From the NCBI RefSeq assembly GCF_014692505.1, contig NZ_JACNYK010000009.1, positions 1 through 64,000 of the forward strand: 64,000 bases of DNA. The letters are read 5' to 3'. The position numbers and the translations under genes are program-made. Each line of letters begins with the position of its first letter. Positions within the stretch are counted from its first letter, which is position 1. Shown here in pieces: positions 7,334 through 15,603 of the stretch. The stretch is from Sphingobacterium arenae (GTDB taxonomy: Bacteria > Bacteroidota > Bacteroidia > Sphingobacteriales > Sphingobacteriaceae). The notes under the pieces were generated by a model, which did not search any database, was not told the origin of the DNA, and worked only from the letters and a program-made list of their open reading frames with translations.

Positions 7334-9139
7334 TTAACTCAGTCCAAGATTAAATGCTTTACGCAGTGTTTCCAAAGCGGGATTTTTGGAGACCATCGCC
7401 TGATATTTTTCTACCGACGTATAGGGCTTACGAACTTTGGTGACCTCTACTTGCACGCCTGTTATGTCAAGCGAAAAGTTTTGCAACGCTACGCGCAAGT
7501 AATTTAACATATCTATTTTACCTAGTTTAAGCTCATCCATCTGTACTGCATTCTCTACATCCACTTCAATCATTACACCGTTTAAACGCGGAGGATTAGC
7601 CGTCATAATCGTATAGAGCGTAATGCGATTTGTTTGCTTCAGACGGTCTGCAAAGGTATTCCATTGGCCAATAAATGTATTGAAAGTCACTTCTCGAAAC
7701 TCACTACCTTCGACAAGGTCCGGTTTATCTGTTTCCGCTTGCGCCTTATCTTCAAAAATAGTATTTAAGTTTGGCACATCTACCGAAGTAGAAATTTTAC
7801 CCCAACCTTTTTTTATTGCTTTATTGGCTCCTGTTATCACCGATTTCTCTATTGTAGGTGTAGGGGCGGTGATTGATGTCGATGGCGTTGCAGGCGTCTG
7901 CGGTTGCGGTGTTGCCGGAGCCGTTTTTGCCACAGGCACACTATTCGTGACCGTCACCGGGTGGCTTATCGCTGGTTCAGAGAGTTTTTTTTTTACCTCT
8001 GATGTAACAGCGGATGTAAGACTTCCCTGCTGACTTAATATAATAGCTGACGCTATATGACACATCTTCAACAGCGCTAACTCTACTTGTAAACGTTGGT
8101 TTTTGCTGGTTTTATAATTTATTTCACATTGATTCGCAACATTCAGCACAGAGAGCAAAAGACCCGAACTAAGTGCCTGTGATTGTTCCAGATACATTCG
8201 CTTAATATTCTCACTTACTTCGAGCAATTTCAGTGTTGCGGGCTCTTTAGAAACTAATAGATTACGTGTATGTGTCGCTAGACCACTAATGAAATGGCCA
8301 CCATCAAAGCCGTTATTTAGAACTTTATCAAAAATCAACAGGGCCTGAGCAGCATCCTCTGCCGCCACATGGTCCATTAATTGGAAGTAGTAATCGTAAT
8401 CGAGAATATTCAGATTATCGATTACCGTTTGATAGGTAATATGCTTATTCGAAAAGCTTACGATTTGGTCAAACATCGAAAGTGCATCCCGAAGTCCACC
8501 ATCAGCCTTTTGAGCAATAACATGCAACCCATCCGATTCGAACGCTATATCCTCTTTCTGTGCGATACTGGCCAGGTGATTCGCCATATCTTCAACCTTA
8601 ATTCGATTAAAGTCAAATATCTGACAACGGGAAAGAATAGTAGGAAGAATCTTATGCTTTTCTGTGGTCGCGAGAATAAAAATTGCATAGGAAGGCGGTT
8701 CTTCCAACGTTTTCAAAAACGCATTGAAAGCTGCCTGCGAAAGCATGTGCACCTCGTCAATAATATAGATTTTATATTTCCCGACCTGTGGCGGAATTCG
8801 AACTTGTTCGATCAGGCTACGGATATCATCCACCGAATTATTAGATGCCGCATCCAATTCGTGGATACTAAACGAATTTCCTTGTTGAAAAGATTTACAG
8901 CTCTCGCAAGTACCGCAGGCTTCGACGTGCGGCGTGATTTGCTCACAATTTATTGTTTTCGCTAAAATACGGGCGCAGGTTGTTTTACCCACACCACGCG
9001 GCCCACAAAACAAAAAAGCTTGTGCCAATTGATTATTGTGGATCGCATTTTTGAGCGTACTCGTAATATGCTGCTGCCCCACAACAGAGTCGAAGGTCAC
9101 CGGGCGATATTTCCGTGCTGAAACAATAAAATTATCCAT
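7334..9139 (-). CDS. dnaX: DNA polymerase III subunit gamma/tau
   Basis: A 601-residue clamp-loader ATPase. Walker A is GPRGVGKTTCA (about residues 45-55). A four-cysteine zinc module follows (C-x8-C-x2-C-x2-C type, INCEQITPHVEACGTCESCK), then the DEVHMLS Walker B, the sensor/SRC segment LSRCQIFDF, and the domain III collar. The C-terminal part has a Pro/Thr/Ala-rich linker (about residues 395-430, PQPQTPATPSTSITAPTP) and then a poorly conserved region that would contact polymerase and DnaB. It loads the sliding clamp at the replication fork. No obvious slippery heptamer for a frameshifted gamma product was noticed. Aquaporin lies upstream on the same strand, 75 bases away. Confidence 0.95.
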   Translation of the reverse strand: MDNFIVSARKYRPVTFDSVVGQQHITSTLKNAIHNNQLAQAFLFCGPRGVGKTTCARILAKTINCEQITPHVEACGTCESCKSFQQGNSFSIHELDAASNNSVDDIRSLIEQVRIPPQVGKYKIYIIDEVHMLSQAAFNAFLKTLEEPPSYAIFILATTEKHKILPTILSRCQIFDFNRIKVEDMANHLASIAQKEDIAFESDGLHVIAQKADGGLRDALSMFDQIVSFSNKHITYQTVIDNLNILDYDYYFQLMDHVAAEDAAQALLIFDKVLNNGFDGGHFISGLATHTRNLLVSKEPATLKLLEVSENIKRMYLEQSQALSSGLLLSVLNVANQCEINYKTSKNQRLQVELALLKMCHIASAIILSQQGSLTSAVTSEVKKKLSEPAISHPVTVTNSVPVAKTAPATPQPQTPATPSTSITAPTPTIEKSVITGANKAIKKGWGKISTSVDVPNLNTIFEDKAQAETDKPDLVEGSEFREVTFNTFIGQWNTFADRLKQTNRITLYTIMTANPPRLNGVMIEVDVENAVQMDELKLGKIDMLNYLRVALQNFSLDITGVQVEVTKVRKPYTSVEKYQAMVSKNPALETLRKAFNLGLS

Positions 9140-9214
9140 TGCACGAATATAAGGATTTTAAAAAGTAAACGCTACAAAATAAAGGGTAAAAAAACGGGGG
9201 TCAAAATTGACCAA

Positions 9215-9940
9215 CTATACGCTCACCGCTTTCGGTTCTATTACTTTCCACACGATAGCCGCTATCACAGCCCCGACAATAGGTGCTACAATAAATAACC
9301 ACAACTGCGATAAAGCCTGTCCGCCAGCCAGCAACGCAGGTCCAAAAGAACGGGCGGGATTAACAGATGTACCCGTAACCGGGATAGCAACAAGATGAAT
9401 TAATAACAACGTAAAGCCTATTGCCAAACCTGCCATAGTACCGTTACCCACTTTAGAAGTAGTCGCTAAGATAACGATTAGAAAAATGAAGGTCAAAACC
9501 GATTCTGTCAGGAACGCGGCAGCGGTCCCGTATTCATTTTGGTATCCTTCACCCCATCCGTTTGCACCATACGCCCATTCGCCAGCTGTAAAACCTGCCA
9601 GTTGACCCTGCAGTATCTGTTGCAAAACAAATGCGCCAAGAAGTGCACCTAGACCCTGTGCGATGATGTACACCACCGCGTCTTTTACAGAGATTCTACC
9701 TGCCGACAATACACCAATCGTGACCGCTGGATTGATATGGCAACCGGAAATACCACCAATAGCGTAAGCAAACACCACCACGGAGAGACCAAAAGCCGTA
9801 GCTATGCCCAGTAATCCCAAACCAGATAAGCCCGCGACAGTATCTATGCCGGCAATAGCTGCCGCACCACATCCAAAAAGAACCAAACCAAATGTACCAA
9901 TCAACTCGGCAACAAACTTCGAAGATATCTTAACTTCCAT
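9215..9940 (-). CDS. aqpZ: Aquaporin (MIP family, AqpZ-like)
   Basis: A 241-residue inner-membrane channel with six predicted helices and two half-helices carrying the paired NPA motifs: GCHINPAVTIG (near residue 67) and GTSVNPARSFGPA (near residue 190). The Arg after the second NPA is the selectivity-filter arginine. The narrow-filter residues look water-type (AqpZ) rather than glycerol-type (GlpF), since the protein lacks the extended GlpF D-residue after the second NPA. The N-terminus KFVAELIGTFGLVLFGCGAA is the standard first helix. It appears monocistronic. A 9-bp palindrome sits 12-36 bases before the start codon. Confidence 0.93.
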   Translation of the reverse strand: MEVKISSKFVAELIGTFGLVLFGCGAAAIAGIDTVAGLSGLGLLGIATAFGLSVVVFAYAIGGISGCHINPAVTIGVLSAGRISVKDAVVYIIAQGLGALLGAFVLQQILQGQLAGFTAGEWAYGANGWGEGYQNEYGTAAAFLTESVLTFIFLIVILATTSKVGNGTMAGLAIGFTLLLIHLVAIPVTGTSVNPARSFGPALLAGGQALSQLWLFIVAPIVGAVIAAIVWKVIEPKAVSV

Positions 9941-9951
9941 AATACTATAGT

Positions 9952-9976
9952 TTAAATTAGCAATGCACTAATTTAA
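9952..9976. promoter_or_regulatory. Palindrome upstream of aqpZ, possible operator
   Basis: TTAAATTAG (9952-9960) and CTAATTTAA (9968-9976) are perfect inverted 9-bp arms around a 7-base spacer, directly before the aqpZ start on the minus strand. It could be a regulator site or a leader hairpin. It is AT-rich, so chance is possible. Confidence 0.35.
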
Positions 9977-10145
9977 TGATTCAAATCGATTGCGCTGCTA
10001 TCAAAAAAAAAGTTTTGTAGAATTTATACGACAAGCCCTAAATAATCAATGTGTCAATAAGTTAGCCTATTGTCTATTTAAACAATTTTAAGCCTGTTCT
10101 TTTTGGAGCTTAATCGCTATACAGGCTGTAGTTGTCTCATTTAAC

Positions 10146-10170
10146 ATTGTCGTTAATTATCTACGACAAT
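10146..10170. repeat. Inverted repeat in the aqpZ-DUF6266 gap
   Basis: ATTGTCG (10146-10152) and CGACAAT (10164-10170) flank an 11-base spacer. No T-run follows, so it is not a typical terminator. It lies in the 491-base gap 9941-10431, which has no gene I can support; the only other structured items seen there are the palindrome at 9952 and the TTCGGA repeats at 10276. Confidence 0.4.
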
Positions 10171-10275
10171 ATCGCATTATACGCTTATGCTTCCCCTGTT
10201 CTGTTCAGCGTCTCCACACATCCTTATCACAGTTTATTTTTTTTAATAAATAAATAGGCTTTAATAGGGACTTTA

Positions 10276-10303
10276 TTCGGACTTTGTTCGGAGATCATTC
10301 GGA
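10276..10303 (+). repeat. Three TTCGGA direct repeats at 11-bp spacing
   Basis: TTCGGA occurs at 10276-10281, 10287-10292 and 10298-10303, each separated by exactly 5 bases, giving an 11-bp period close to one helical turn. The array lies about 130 bases upstream of the broken DUF6266 gene. Same-face phasing suits cooperative protein binding, but no function is known to me. Confidence 0.6.
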
Positions 10304-10431
10304 TAAAAGCATATAAACCCCGATTGAAATTCCTATAATATCACACTAAAATATTTTGTTATTATAAATTTAATATTTGATTGATATCTTACTATTTCCT
10401 ATCTTAATCCTGTATTATAAATTTTCAGACT

Positions 10432-11103
10432 ATGGCAAGAGTTAAAAATGGTGTGAATGGAACGGTTTCAGGCAAAGTAGGACCATCCGTTTTTTGTAAA
10501 TGGAAAGACATTTATTACGTCAGAAGCCTGCCCCGCATAACGAAAAAGCGAAAACCTACCTCAGGGCAGTAAAAGAATCAGAGCAAATTCGCTTTTATGC
10601 AAGAATCTCTTTCCTCCATTGTCCGTTTTGTTCGTTTGGGCTTTATGGAGTATGCCCCAAATCGTACAGGACATAACTCTGCGATGTCGTATAACCTTCG
10701 CGAAAGCGTTATTGTGGAAGACGGACGCTACCGTCTAGATTACGAAAAGTTTGCCATAAGCCGCGGACTGCCATCTCCGGTTTCCAACGTTGGGATCCAT
10801 CAGGAGAACGGCCATGTCATCATACGATGGAATGTGGATGATGTCTTCAGACAGAAGTACGGAGAAAGAATGTTTCGGTGCATAGCATTGCTCTATCCCG
10901 ATAACGGTGTAGATCCCAGAAATACCGCCGGCGTATTGCAAGATAGTTATCTGGAAGACCATGAACAGATTATTTCGATAGAACATGCACCCCAGGACAC
11001 AATCTATCACGTTTACCTGGCGTTTCTTGCTTCTGATGGGAGTAATATCAGCACCGATAGTATATATCTGGGTAAAATTACAAAAGAGTCTACACGAGTA
11101 TAG
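10432..11103 (+). pseudogene. DUF6266 family protein interrupted by one in-frame stop codon
   Basis: The first 46 codons from the ATG at 10432 give MARVKNGVNGTVSGKVGPSV and then a WKDIYYVRSLPR segment, the hallmark N-terminus of DUF6266 proteins of Bacteroidota. A TAA stands at 10570-10572. The same frame then continues without a break to 11103 (KNQSKFAFMQESLSSIVRF, then NRTGHNSAMSYNLRE), which is the rest of the family. Family members as I recall them have a Leu at the stop position (Q-L-x-N-x-x-KFA), so TTA to TAA, a single base change, explains it. The full frame is 224 codons including the terminal stop. A truncated product could still be made from the ATG at 10597. The function of DUF6266 is unknown. 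The 3' end overlaps the convergent dehydrogenase by 14 bases. Confidence 0.85.
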
Positions 11104-12088
11104 CTTGCTTATTAAACGGTTCACGACCGAGGAGCAATTCCTCGATATTTTTTAGCGTGGTAGAGGCTATTTGCGTCAATGCTTCGTGCGTGAAGAATGC
11201 TTGATGAGCCGTAATCAGTACATTCGGGAAACTCATCAAACGCTGTAGCGTGTCGTCTTCAATGATCGTATCACTTAAATCTTTAAAAAACAATTTTTCT
11301 TCCTGCTCATATACATCAATAGCAATCCCCCCAATTTTGCGGGTTTTTAATGCGTCGATTACAGCCGAAGTATCGATTAACGCACCTCGACTCGTGTTGA
11401 GTAAAATGACCCCATCTTTCATTTGTTGAATGGTCGATTGCGTAATCATATGTTTATTCTCGGGTGTTAATGGGCAATGGAGTGAAATAATATCGGAAGA
11501 TCTATATAAAGTATCCATATCCACATACAACACGCCGATGTCCTTCAGTTGTTCATCTTCATAGATATCAAAAGCAAGCAATTCACATCCAAACCCCTTC
11601 GCTACGTGACAAAAAGCCTTGCCAATCTTTCCTGTCCCAACAATACCGATTGTCTTCCCATGAAGATTAAAGCCCAATAAACCATTCAACGAAAAATTCT
11701 GTTCGCGTACACGGTTATAGGCCTTATGTGTCTTACGATTCAATGTCAGCAACATCGCCATAGCATGTTCTGCCACCGCTTCGGGAGAATAGGCCGGAAC
11801 GCGGCACACCGAGATACCAAACTCTTGTGCAGCATCCAGATCTACATTATTAAAACCTGCACAGCGCAAAGCCACGATTTTCACACCGCGTGAAGCCAGC
11901 ACTTTGAGCACTTCCCGGTTTACACGATCATTGACGAAAACGCATACCGCATCCACATCGTTTACCGCTTCTACAATATGAGGGCCTAAATGTGTTTCAT
12001 AAAACTGATATGCAAAACGTCGATCTTGGTTTTCACGGTCGAAAAACACGCGGTCATAAGGTTGGGTGGAAAAGAATGCTATTTTCAT
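11090..12088 (-). CDS. ldhA: D-lactate dehydrogenase / 2-hydroxyacid dehydrogenase
   Basis: Start chosen at 12088 (MKIAFFSTQPYDRVFF), the usual family N-terminus; 15 further upstream codons are open but hydrophobic and unlike the family. The 332 residues include the NAD-binding Rossmann motif GIVGTGKIG (about residues 146-154), the catalytic arginine in LLNTSRGALIDT, a glutamate in VYEQEEKLFF, and the catalytic histidine in LITAHQAFFTHEA. This matches fermentative D-lactate dehydrogenases, which reduce pyruvate to D-lactate with NADH, and related 2-hydroxyacid dehydrogenases. The gene is monocistronic and its 3' end overlaps the DUF6266 gene. The exact substrate is inferred. Confidence 0.88.
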   Translation of the reverse strand: MKIAFFSTQPYDRVFFDRENQDRRFAYQFYETHLGPHIVEAVNDVDAVCVFVNDRVNREVLKVLASRGVKIVALRCAGFNNVDLDAAQEFGISVCRVPAYSPEAVAEHAMAMLLTLNRKTHKAYNRVREQNFSLNGLLGFNLHGKTIGIVGTGKIGKAFCHVAKGFGCELLAFDIYEDEQLKDIGVLYVDMDTLYRSSDIISLHCPLTPENKHMITQSTIQQMKDGVILLNTSRGALIDTSAVIDALKTRKIGGIAIDVYEQEEKLFFKDLSDTIIEDDTLQRLMSFPNVLITAHQAFFTHEALTQIASTTLKNIEELLLGREPFNKQAILV

Positions 12089-12281
12089 AGCGCTAAATAT
12101 AGAAAAAAGAACAAAAAAAATACAATATGACAATTAAGGCAGGATAATTGCTTTCATTGTATCGATTTTTGATGTAGTGGGCAAACTACAAAAGATATTT
12201 TTAATAATTCAATACATAAATATGAAGCTTGAATGAGTGGCAACTCATGCATGCTTTATTGCCACTAAAATAATTTATATA

Positions 12282-12974
12282 ATGAAAAAAGGTATATTTT
12301 CCGTTTTTGTTTTGTTCGTTTTTTTCTCAACGCAAGCTGTTTTCGCTCAATTTTCTCGTCCGATAAGTATCGGTGCGGGTGCAGGTGGTACAATGGTCTG
12401 GGCCGATTTGGGAAATACGGACACGCGATTTGCAGGATACATCGAAGCGGAAGGATTAGTAACTCCTTTTATCTCGGTTGGGGTTAAAGGCGAAAAAGGG
12501 ATATTGAGCGCTTACGGGTGGAACAGTGATTTTGAGAACTCCTACCACGCTATCAATGCCAATGCGAAAGTAAGGCTCGGTCAGTTTCTATCTCTTCCGG
12601 CCAACTACAGCTATTATACATTGGGTGCGAGCACATTCAGCAAAATATTGGCTAACATCTATGTCGGCGCTGGTGTAGGCGTAATGAAAAACAACATCGA
12701 TCACCGTATAGACCCAAACTATCGGACATCTATCGAAAACGTAGGTGGAGAGATTTCAGAAGATTTGAGTTCCCATCAATTGACTATCCCACTCCACGTT
12801 GGCTTGGATATACCTATCGGACGTACACTCTATGGCCCCCGTTGGGCAATCAACATCAATTATCAACAGTCCTTTCTTCCCAAGGATAATGTTGATGGTG
12901 TTATTAATAGCAAGATGGATCAATATTCCTATCTTTCTTTAGGGGTAAAATTAGCCTTGTTTAATCGTAATTAA
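12282..12974 (+). CDS. Outer membrane beta-barrel protein next to the type IX secretion genes
   Basis: Start placed at 12282, which gives a clear signal peptide (MKKGIFSVFVLFVFFSTQ ... VFAQ). The mature part of about 205 residues has alternating hydrophobic strands and ends in an aromatic/Leu strand (YSYLSLGVKLALFNRN), typical of small OmpA/OmpW-like barrels. I cannot assign a family more precisely. It lies 34 bases upstream of gldK on the same strand, so it may be co-transcribed and could assist the type IX machine, but it does not look like PorP/SprF. A hairpin, AGTGGCAA (12236-12243) with TTGCCACT (12259-12266), lies in its leader just before the ATG. Confidence 0.8.
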   Translation: MKKGIFSVFVLFVFFSTQAVFAQFSRPISIGAGAGGTMVWADLGNTDTRFAGYIEAEGLVTPFISVGVKGEKGILSAYGWNSDFENSYHAINANAKVRLGQFLSLPANYSYYTLGASTFSKILANIYVGAGVGVMKNNIDHRIDPNYRTSIENVGGEISEDLSSHQLTIPLHVGLDIPIGRTLYGPRWAININYQQSFLPKDNVDGVINSKMDQYSYLSLGVKLALFNRN

Positions 12975-13008
12975 TATCGAACATCCATAGCTTATAAATT
13001 ATAGTATA

Positions 13009-14307
13009 ATGAATAAGAAGAATTTGAGACACAGATTATCCCAACCTCGAACTATTATTATTGCACTTTTAACGTCGTTAATAGTCGTCGCGGCTTGTAA
13101 ATCAAACAATTTTTATAGCGCACCAAAAGTATCCGCTTTTAGGGGTGGCAAACTCCCTGCTCCTCCGGGCATGGTATACGTTCCATCGGGAACAATTTTA
13201 TACAAAGGCTCCCTAGATAGTGGAGATGTGGGCAAAAACGTCAGTCTGAGTGCATTCTTTATTGACGAAACAGAGGTCACCAACAAGCAATACCGCCAAT
13301 TCGTCAACTGGGTGGCGGATTCTGTCGCGATAACAGATTATTTAAACGATGACCAGTATTTCTTGGACATTGCCGGTGAAGATGGGCAACGCCGCATCAA
13401 CTGGAAACGGGTAAAGCGCGTGTCGCCAATATGGCGCAGTAATGATCCTGCTATTCAGGAACAACTTGCACCGATGCTTGCTATGAAGGGTTCCCGCAGA
13501 ACACTAAACCCCGAAGCTGTTAAATATCGGTTTTCCTATTTGAAATCAAACGGACGTACAGAAACCGAATACGTAACCGATACCGTTGCGGTGATGCCCA
13601 CTGAAGACATTTGGTCTGAGGATTTCCCCAATGCTCAGCTAGCTTCCATGGATGCCAATTACTTTACACATGAATCGTTTGATTATTATCCGGTAGTCGG
13701 CGTTACTTGGAAACAGGCACGTGGTTATACGGACTGGCGCGGAAAAGAGTTGATGGCTAATATCATGAAAAATTCTTATTTGAATGGTTATCATCTCACC
13801 TTTAGCTTACCAACAGAAGCACAGTGGCAATATGCTGCCGAAGGAAAACTCGATCCACGAGACACCATATCGGGAACTCGCCTAACAATTGATGGTAAAG
13901 AAGGTAAAAAGAAATTGGCCGTTAATTACAAGCAAGGAGAAGGCACCTACTCACAAGATGGGTCAACCTTTACCGTTCCAGCAAAATCGTATACTCCAAA
14001 TGCTTTTGGTATTTACAATATGGCAGGAAATGTAGCGGAGTGGACGTTGGATGCCTATAGCCCCTCTGCTATTGCTTTCGTTAACGATTTGAATCCAGTT
14101 CTATTATACGATGCAAACGAAAGTGATAGCGACGCCTTGAAAAGAAAAGTAGTAAGAGGAGGTTCATGGAAAGATAACGGCGAACAGCTAAACAGCGAAA
14201 CCCGTAACTATGTGGTAGACTATGAACCACATTCTTACATCGGTTTCCGCTGTGTGATGTCTGCAGTGGAAATGCCGACACAACAAGTTAAAACCAGGAA
14301 ATATTAA
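13009..14307 (+). CDS. gldK: Type IX secretion/gliding lipoprotein GldK
   Basis: A 432-residue lipoprotein: a hydrophobic N-terminal segment ends in VVAACKSN, with Cys about residue 30 as the acylated residue. The rest is an FGE-sulfatase (SUMF1) fold: PPGMVYVPSGT, FFIDETEVTNKQYRQFVNW, FSLPTEAQWQYAAEG, GIYNMAGNVAEWTLDAY and VVRGGSWKDN. GldK/PorK forms the periplasmic ring of the type IX secretion system together with GldN. The related GldJ shares the fold, but the adjacent gldN favours GldK. In Flavobacterium johnsoniae and Porphyromonas the order is K-L-M-N; here gldN follows directly, and gldL and gldM lie on the other strand. Confidence 0.88.
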   Translation: MNKKNLRHRLSQPRTIIIALLTSLIVVAACKSNNFYSAPKVSAFRGGKLPAPPGMVYVPSGTILYKGSLDSGDVGKNVSLSAFFIDETEVTNKQYRQFVNWVADSVAITDYLNDDQYFLDIAGEDGQRRINWKRVKRVSPIWRSNDPAIQEQLAPMLAMKGSRRTLNPEAVKYRFSYLKSNGRTETEYVTDTVAVMPTEDIWSEDFPNAQLASMDANYFTHESFDYYPVVGVTWKQARGYTDWRGKELMANIMKNSYLNGYHLTFSLPTEAQWQYAAEGKLDPRDTISGTRLTIDGKEGKKKLAVNYKQGEGTYSQDGSTFTVPAKSYTPNAFGIYNMAGNVAEWTLDAYSPSAIAFVNDLNPVLLYDANESDSDALKRKVVRGGSWKDNGEQLNSETRNYVVDYEPHSYIGFRCVMSAVEMPTQQVKTRKY

Positions 14308-14379
14308 TTAGAAAGTTAAGAAGGTTAATAGCGTTAAAAAGACCTTAGCAACTTTATATTAAACATAAAATTAGCAGAA

Positions 14380-15516
14380 ATGAAAATTTTAATAGCAGCG
14401 GCTTTACTACTTGGGGTTAATCACCTCATGGCACAACAGGAAGTCGATATTCCACCTCAACAGGACACCTCTCGGATGGATACGCTCCAACAGGACGTAT
14501 TTTTAGGGAATGAACAAAACGCACTTTCTTATGATACAACCAATCAGGAGGTATTAATGGATACGATTCCCGTCACGGATGGTTTCTATCAGGCAAACAA
14601 CCTAGAAGATGCCGTTCCATTTGCCTATCCTAAAGTGAATATGAAAAATATCCGCTTTTATAAGCGGGTTTGGAGGGACATCGATCTGTCCAATGAAGAG
14701 AATTATATCTATGCCATTCCGGGCGCCTCCTTAATTGAGGCCATCATGAAAGGAATAAACGAAGGAAAATTAACGCCTTACAGTCCGGAGGATGATTCTT
14801 TCAAAACAAAAATGACCGCGAGCGAAGGTGTCGCGCGTTTTGCAGATAGCGTATTGGTTCCAATTTTTGACGAGGAAGGGAATCAGATCGATGCACAAAT
14901 GGCCTTAAATGAATTTAACCCCGAACGTGTCACAAAATTCAGAGTCAAAGAAGATATTTTCTTCGACAAACAGCGTGGCCGTCTAGAGACACGCATTATC
15001 GGTGTAGCACCGTTAATGGATATTTCTTCTTCCGCAGAACTTGCAGAATCCGTAGGTTCAACACCTGCATTCTGGTTGTATTTCCCTCAATTGCGCTATA
15101 CGTTGGTGAAGGTTGATGTTTCTGATCCGGATAGAGGACTTTATGATATGAGCATGGATGATCTTTTTGTGCAACGGAAATTTGCCAGTACGATTGTCCG
15201 AGAATCCTCGCCTAGTGCTATGCGTCAAGAAGCACAATATGCAGAAAACGCTTTACAACAGCTGCAGGAAGCTCAACAAATCGAAGATAAATTGGAAACG
15301 TATAAGGAGAAGCTTTGGTCTGCTCCAAAAGGTATAAATCAAGAAGAGCTTGAAAATTACCAACCACCGGTGCAACAACAAAAGAACACGCCGTCTGTGA
15401 GCGATCCATCAGGTACAACGCCAACAACAACTGCAGAAGAAGAGACGCCCCTCGAAACAGAAAGTCAACAAAATCAAGAACAACAGCCTACCGAAGAAAC
15501 GGAAGGATTGGAATAG
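14380..15516 (+). CDS. gldN: Type IX secretion/gliding protein GldN
   Basis: A 378-residue periplasmic protein with a signal peptide (MKILIAAALLLGVNHLMAQ). The conserved GldN/PorN core spans about residues 85-285 (MKNIRFYKRVWRDIDLSNEE, then RVTKFRVKEDIFFDKQRGRL and FWLYFPQLRYTLVKVDV). A long Gln/Glu/Pro-rich low-complexity tail follows, seemingly longer than usual. GldN binds GldK to form the periplasmic ring of the type IX system. It follows gldK after 72 bases on the same strand and ends at a bidirectional terminator, beyond which gldM runs in the opposite direction. Confidence 0.9.
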   Translation: MKILIAAALLLGVNHLMAQQEVDIPPQQDTSRMDTLQQDVFLGNEQNALSYDTTNQEVLMDTIPVTDGFYQANNLEDAVPFAYPKVNMKNIRFYKRVWRDIDLSNEENYIYAIPGASLIEAIMKGINEGKLTPYSPEDDSFKTKMTASEGVARFADSVLVPIFDEEGNQIDAQMALNEFNPERVTKFRVKEDIFFDKQRGRLETRIIGVAPLMDISSSAELAESVGSTPAFWLYFPQLRYTLVKVDVSDPDRGLYDMSMDDLFVQRKFASTIVRESSPSAMRQEAQYAENALQQLQEAQQIEDKLETYKEKLWSAPKGINQEELENYQPPVQQQKNTPSVSDPSGTTPTTTAEEETPLETESQQNQEQQPTEETEGLE

Positions 15517-15548
15517 GCGTTGCTATTTTACAGTGTATTATATCATAA

Positions 15549-15581
15549 TAAAAAATGCCACTTGAAAGTGGCATTTTTTTA
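15549..15581. terminator. Bidirectional terminator between gldN and gldM
   Basis: ATGCCACTT (15555-15563) and AAGTGGCAT (15566-15574) are perfect arms with an A-run before and a T-run after. It lies between the convergent gldKN and gldLM transcripts and confirms that the cluster is split into two units. Confidence 0.9.
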
Positions 15582-15603
15582 TTATTCGCAAATTCCTTGC
15601 GTG

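Noticed and set aside
7334..9139. Programmed frameshift in dnaX
   Set aside because: I looked for an A-rich slippery heptamer with a downstream hairpin near the domain III boundary and saw no convincing one.
9199..9212. Palindrome GGTCAAAATTGACC next to the aqpZ stop
   Set aside because: Short and AT-centred, with no T-run and no second copy; not enough to call a site or terminator.
11090..11103. 14-base overlap of DUF6266 and dehydrogenase 3' ends as a sign of recent insertion
   Set aside because: Short convergent overlaps are common in compact genomes, and nothing else marks a junction.
10735..11124. Antisense 129-codon frame across the DUF6266 gene
   Set aside because: The opposite strand encodes a recognised family in the other frame; this is a shadow frame.
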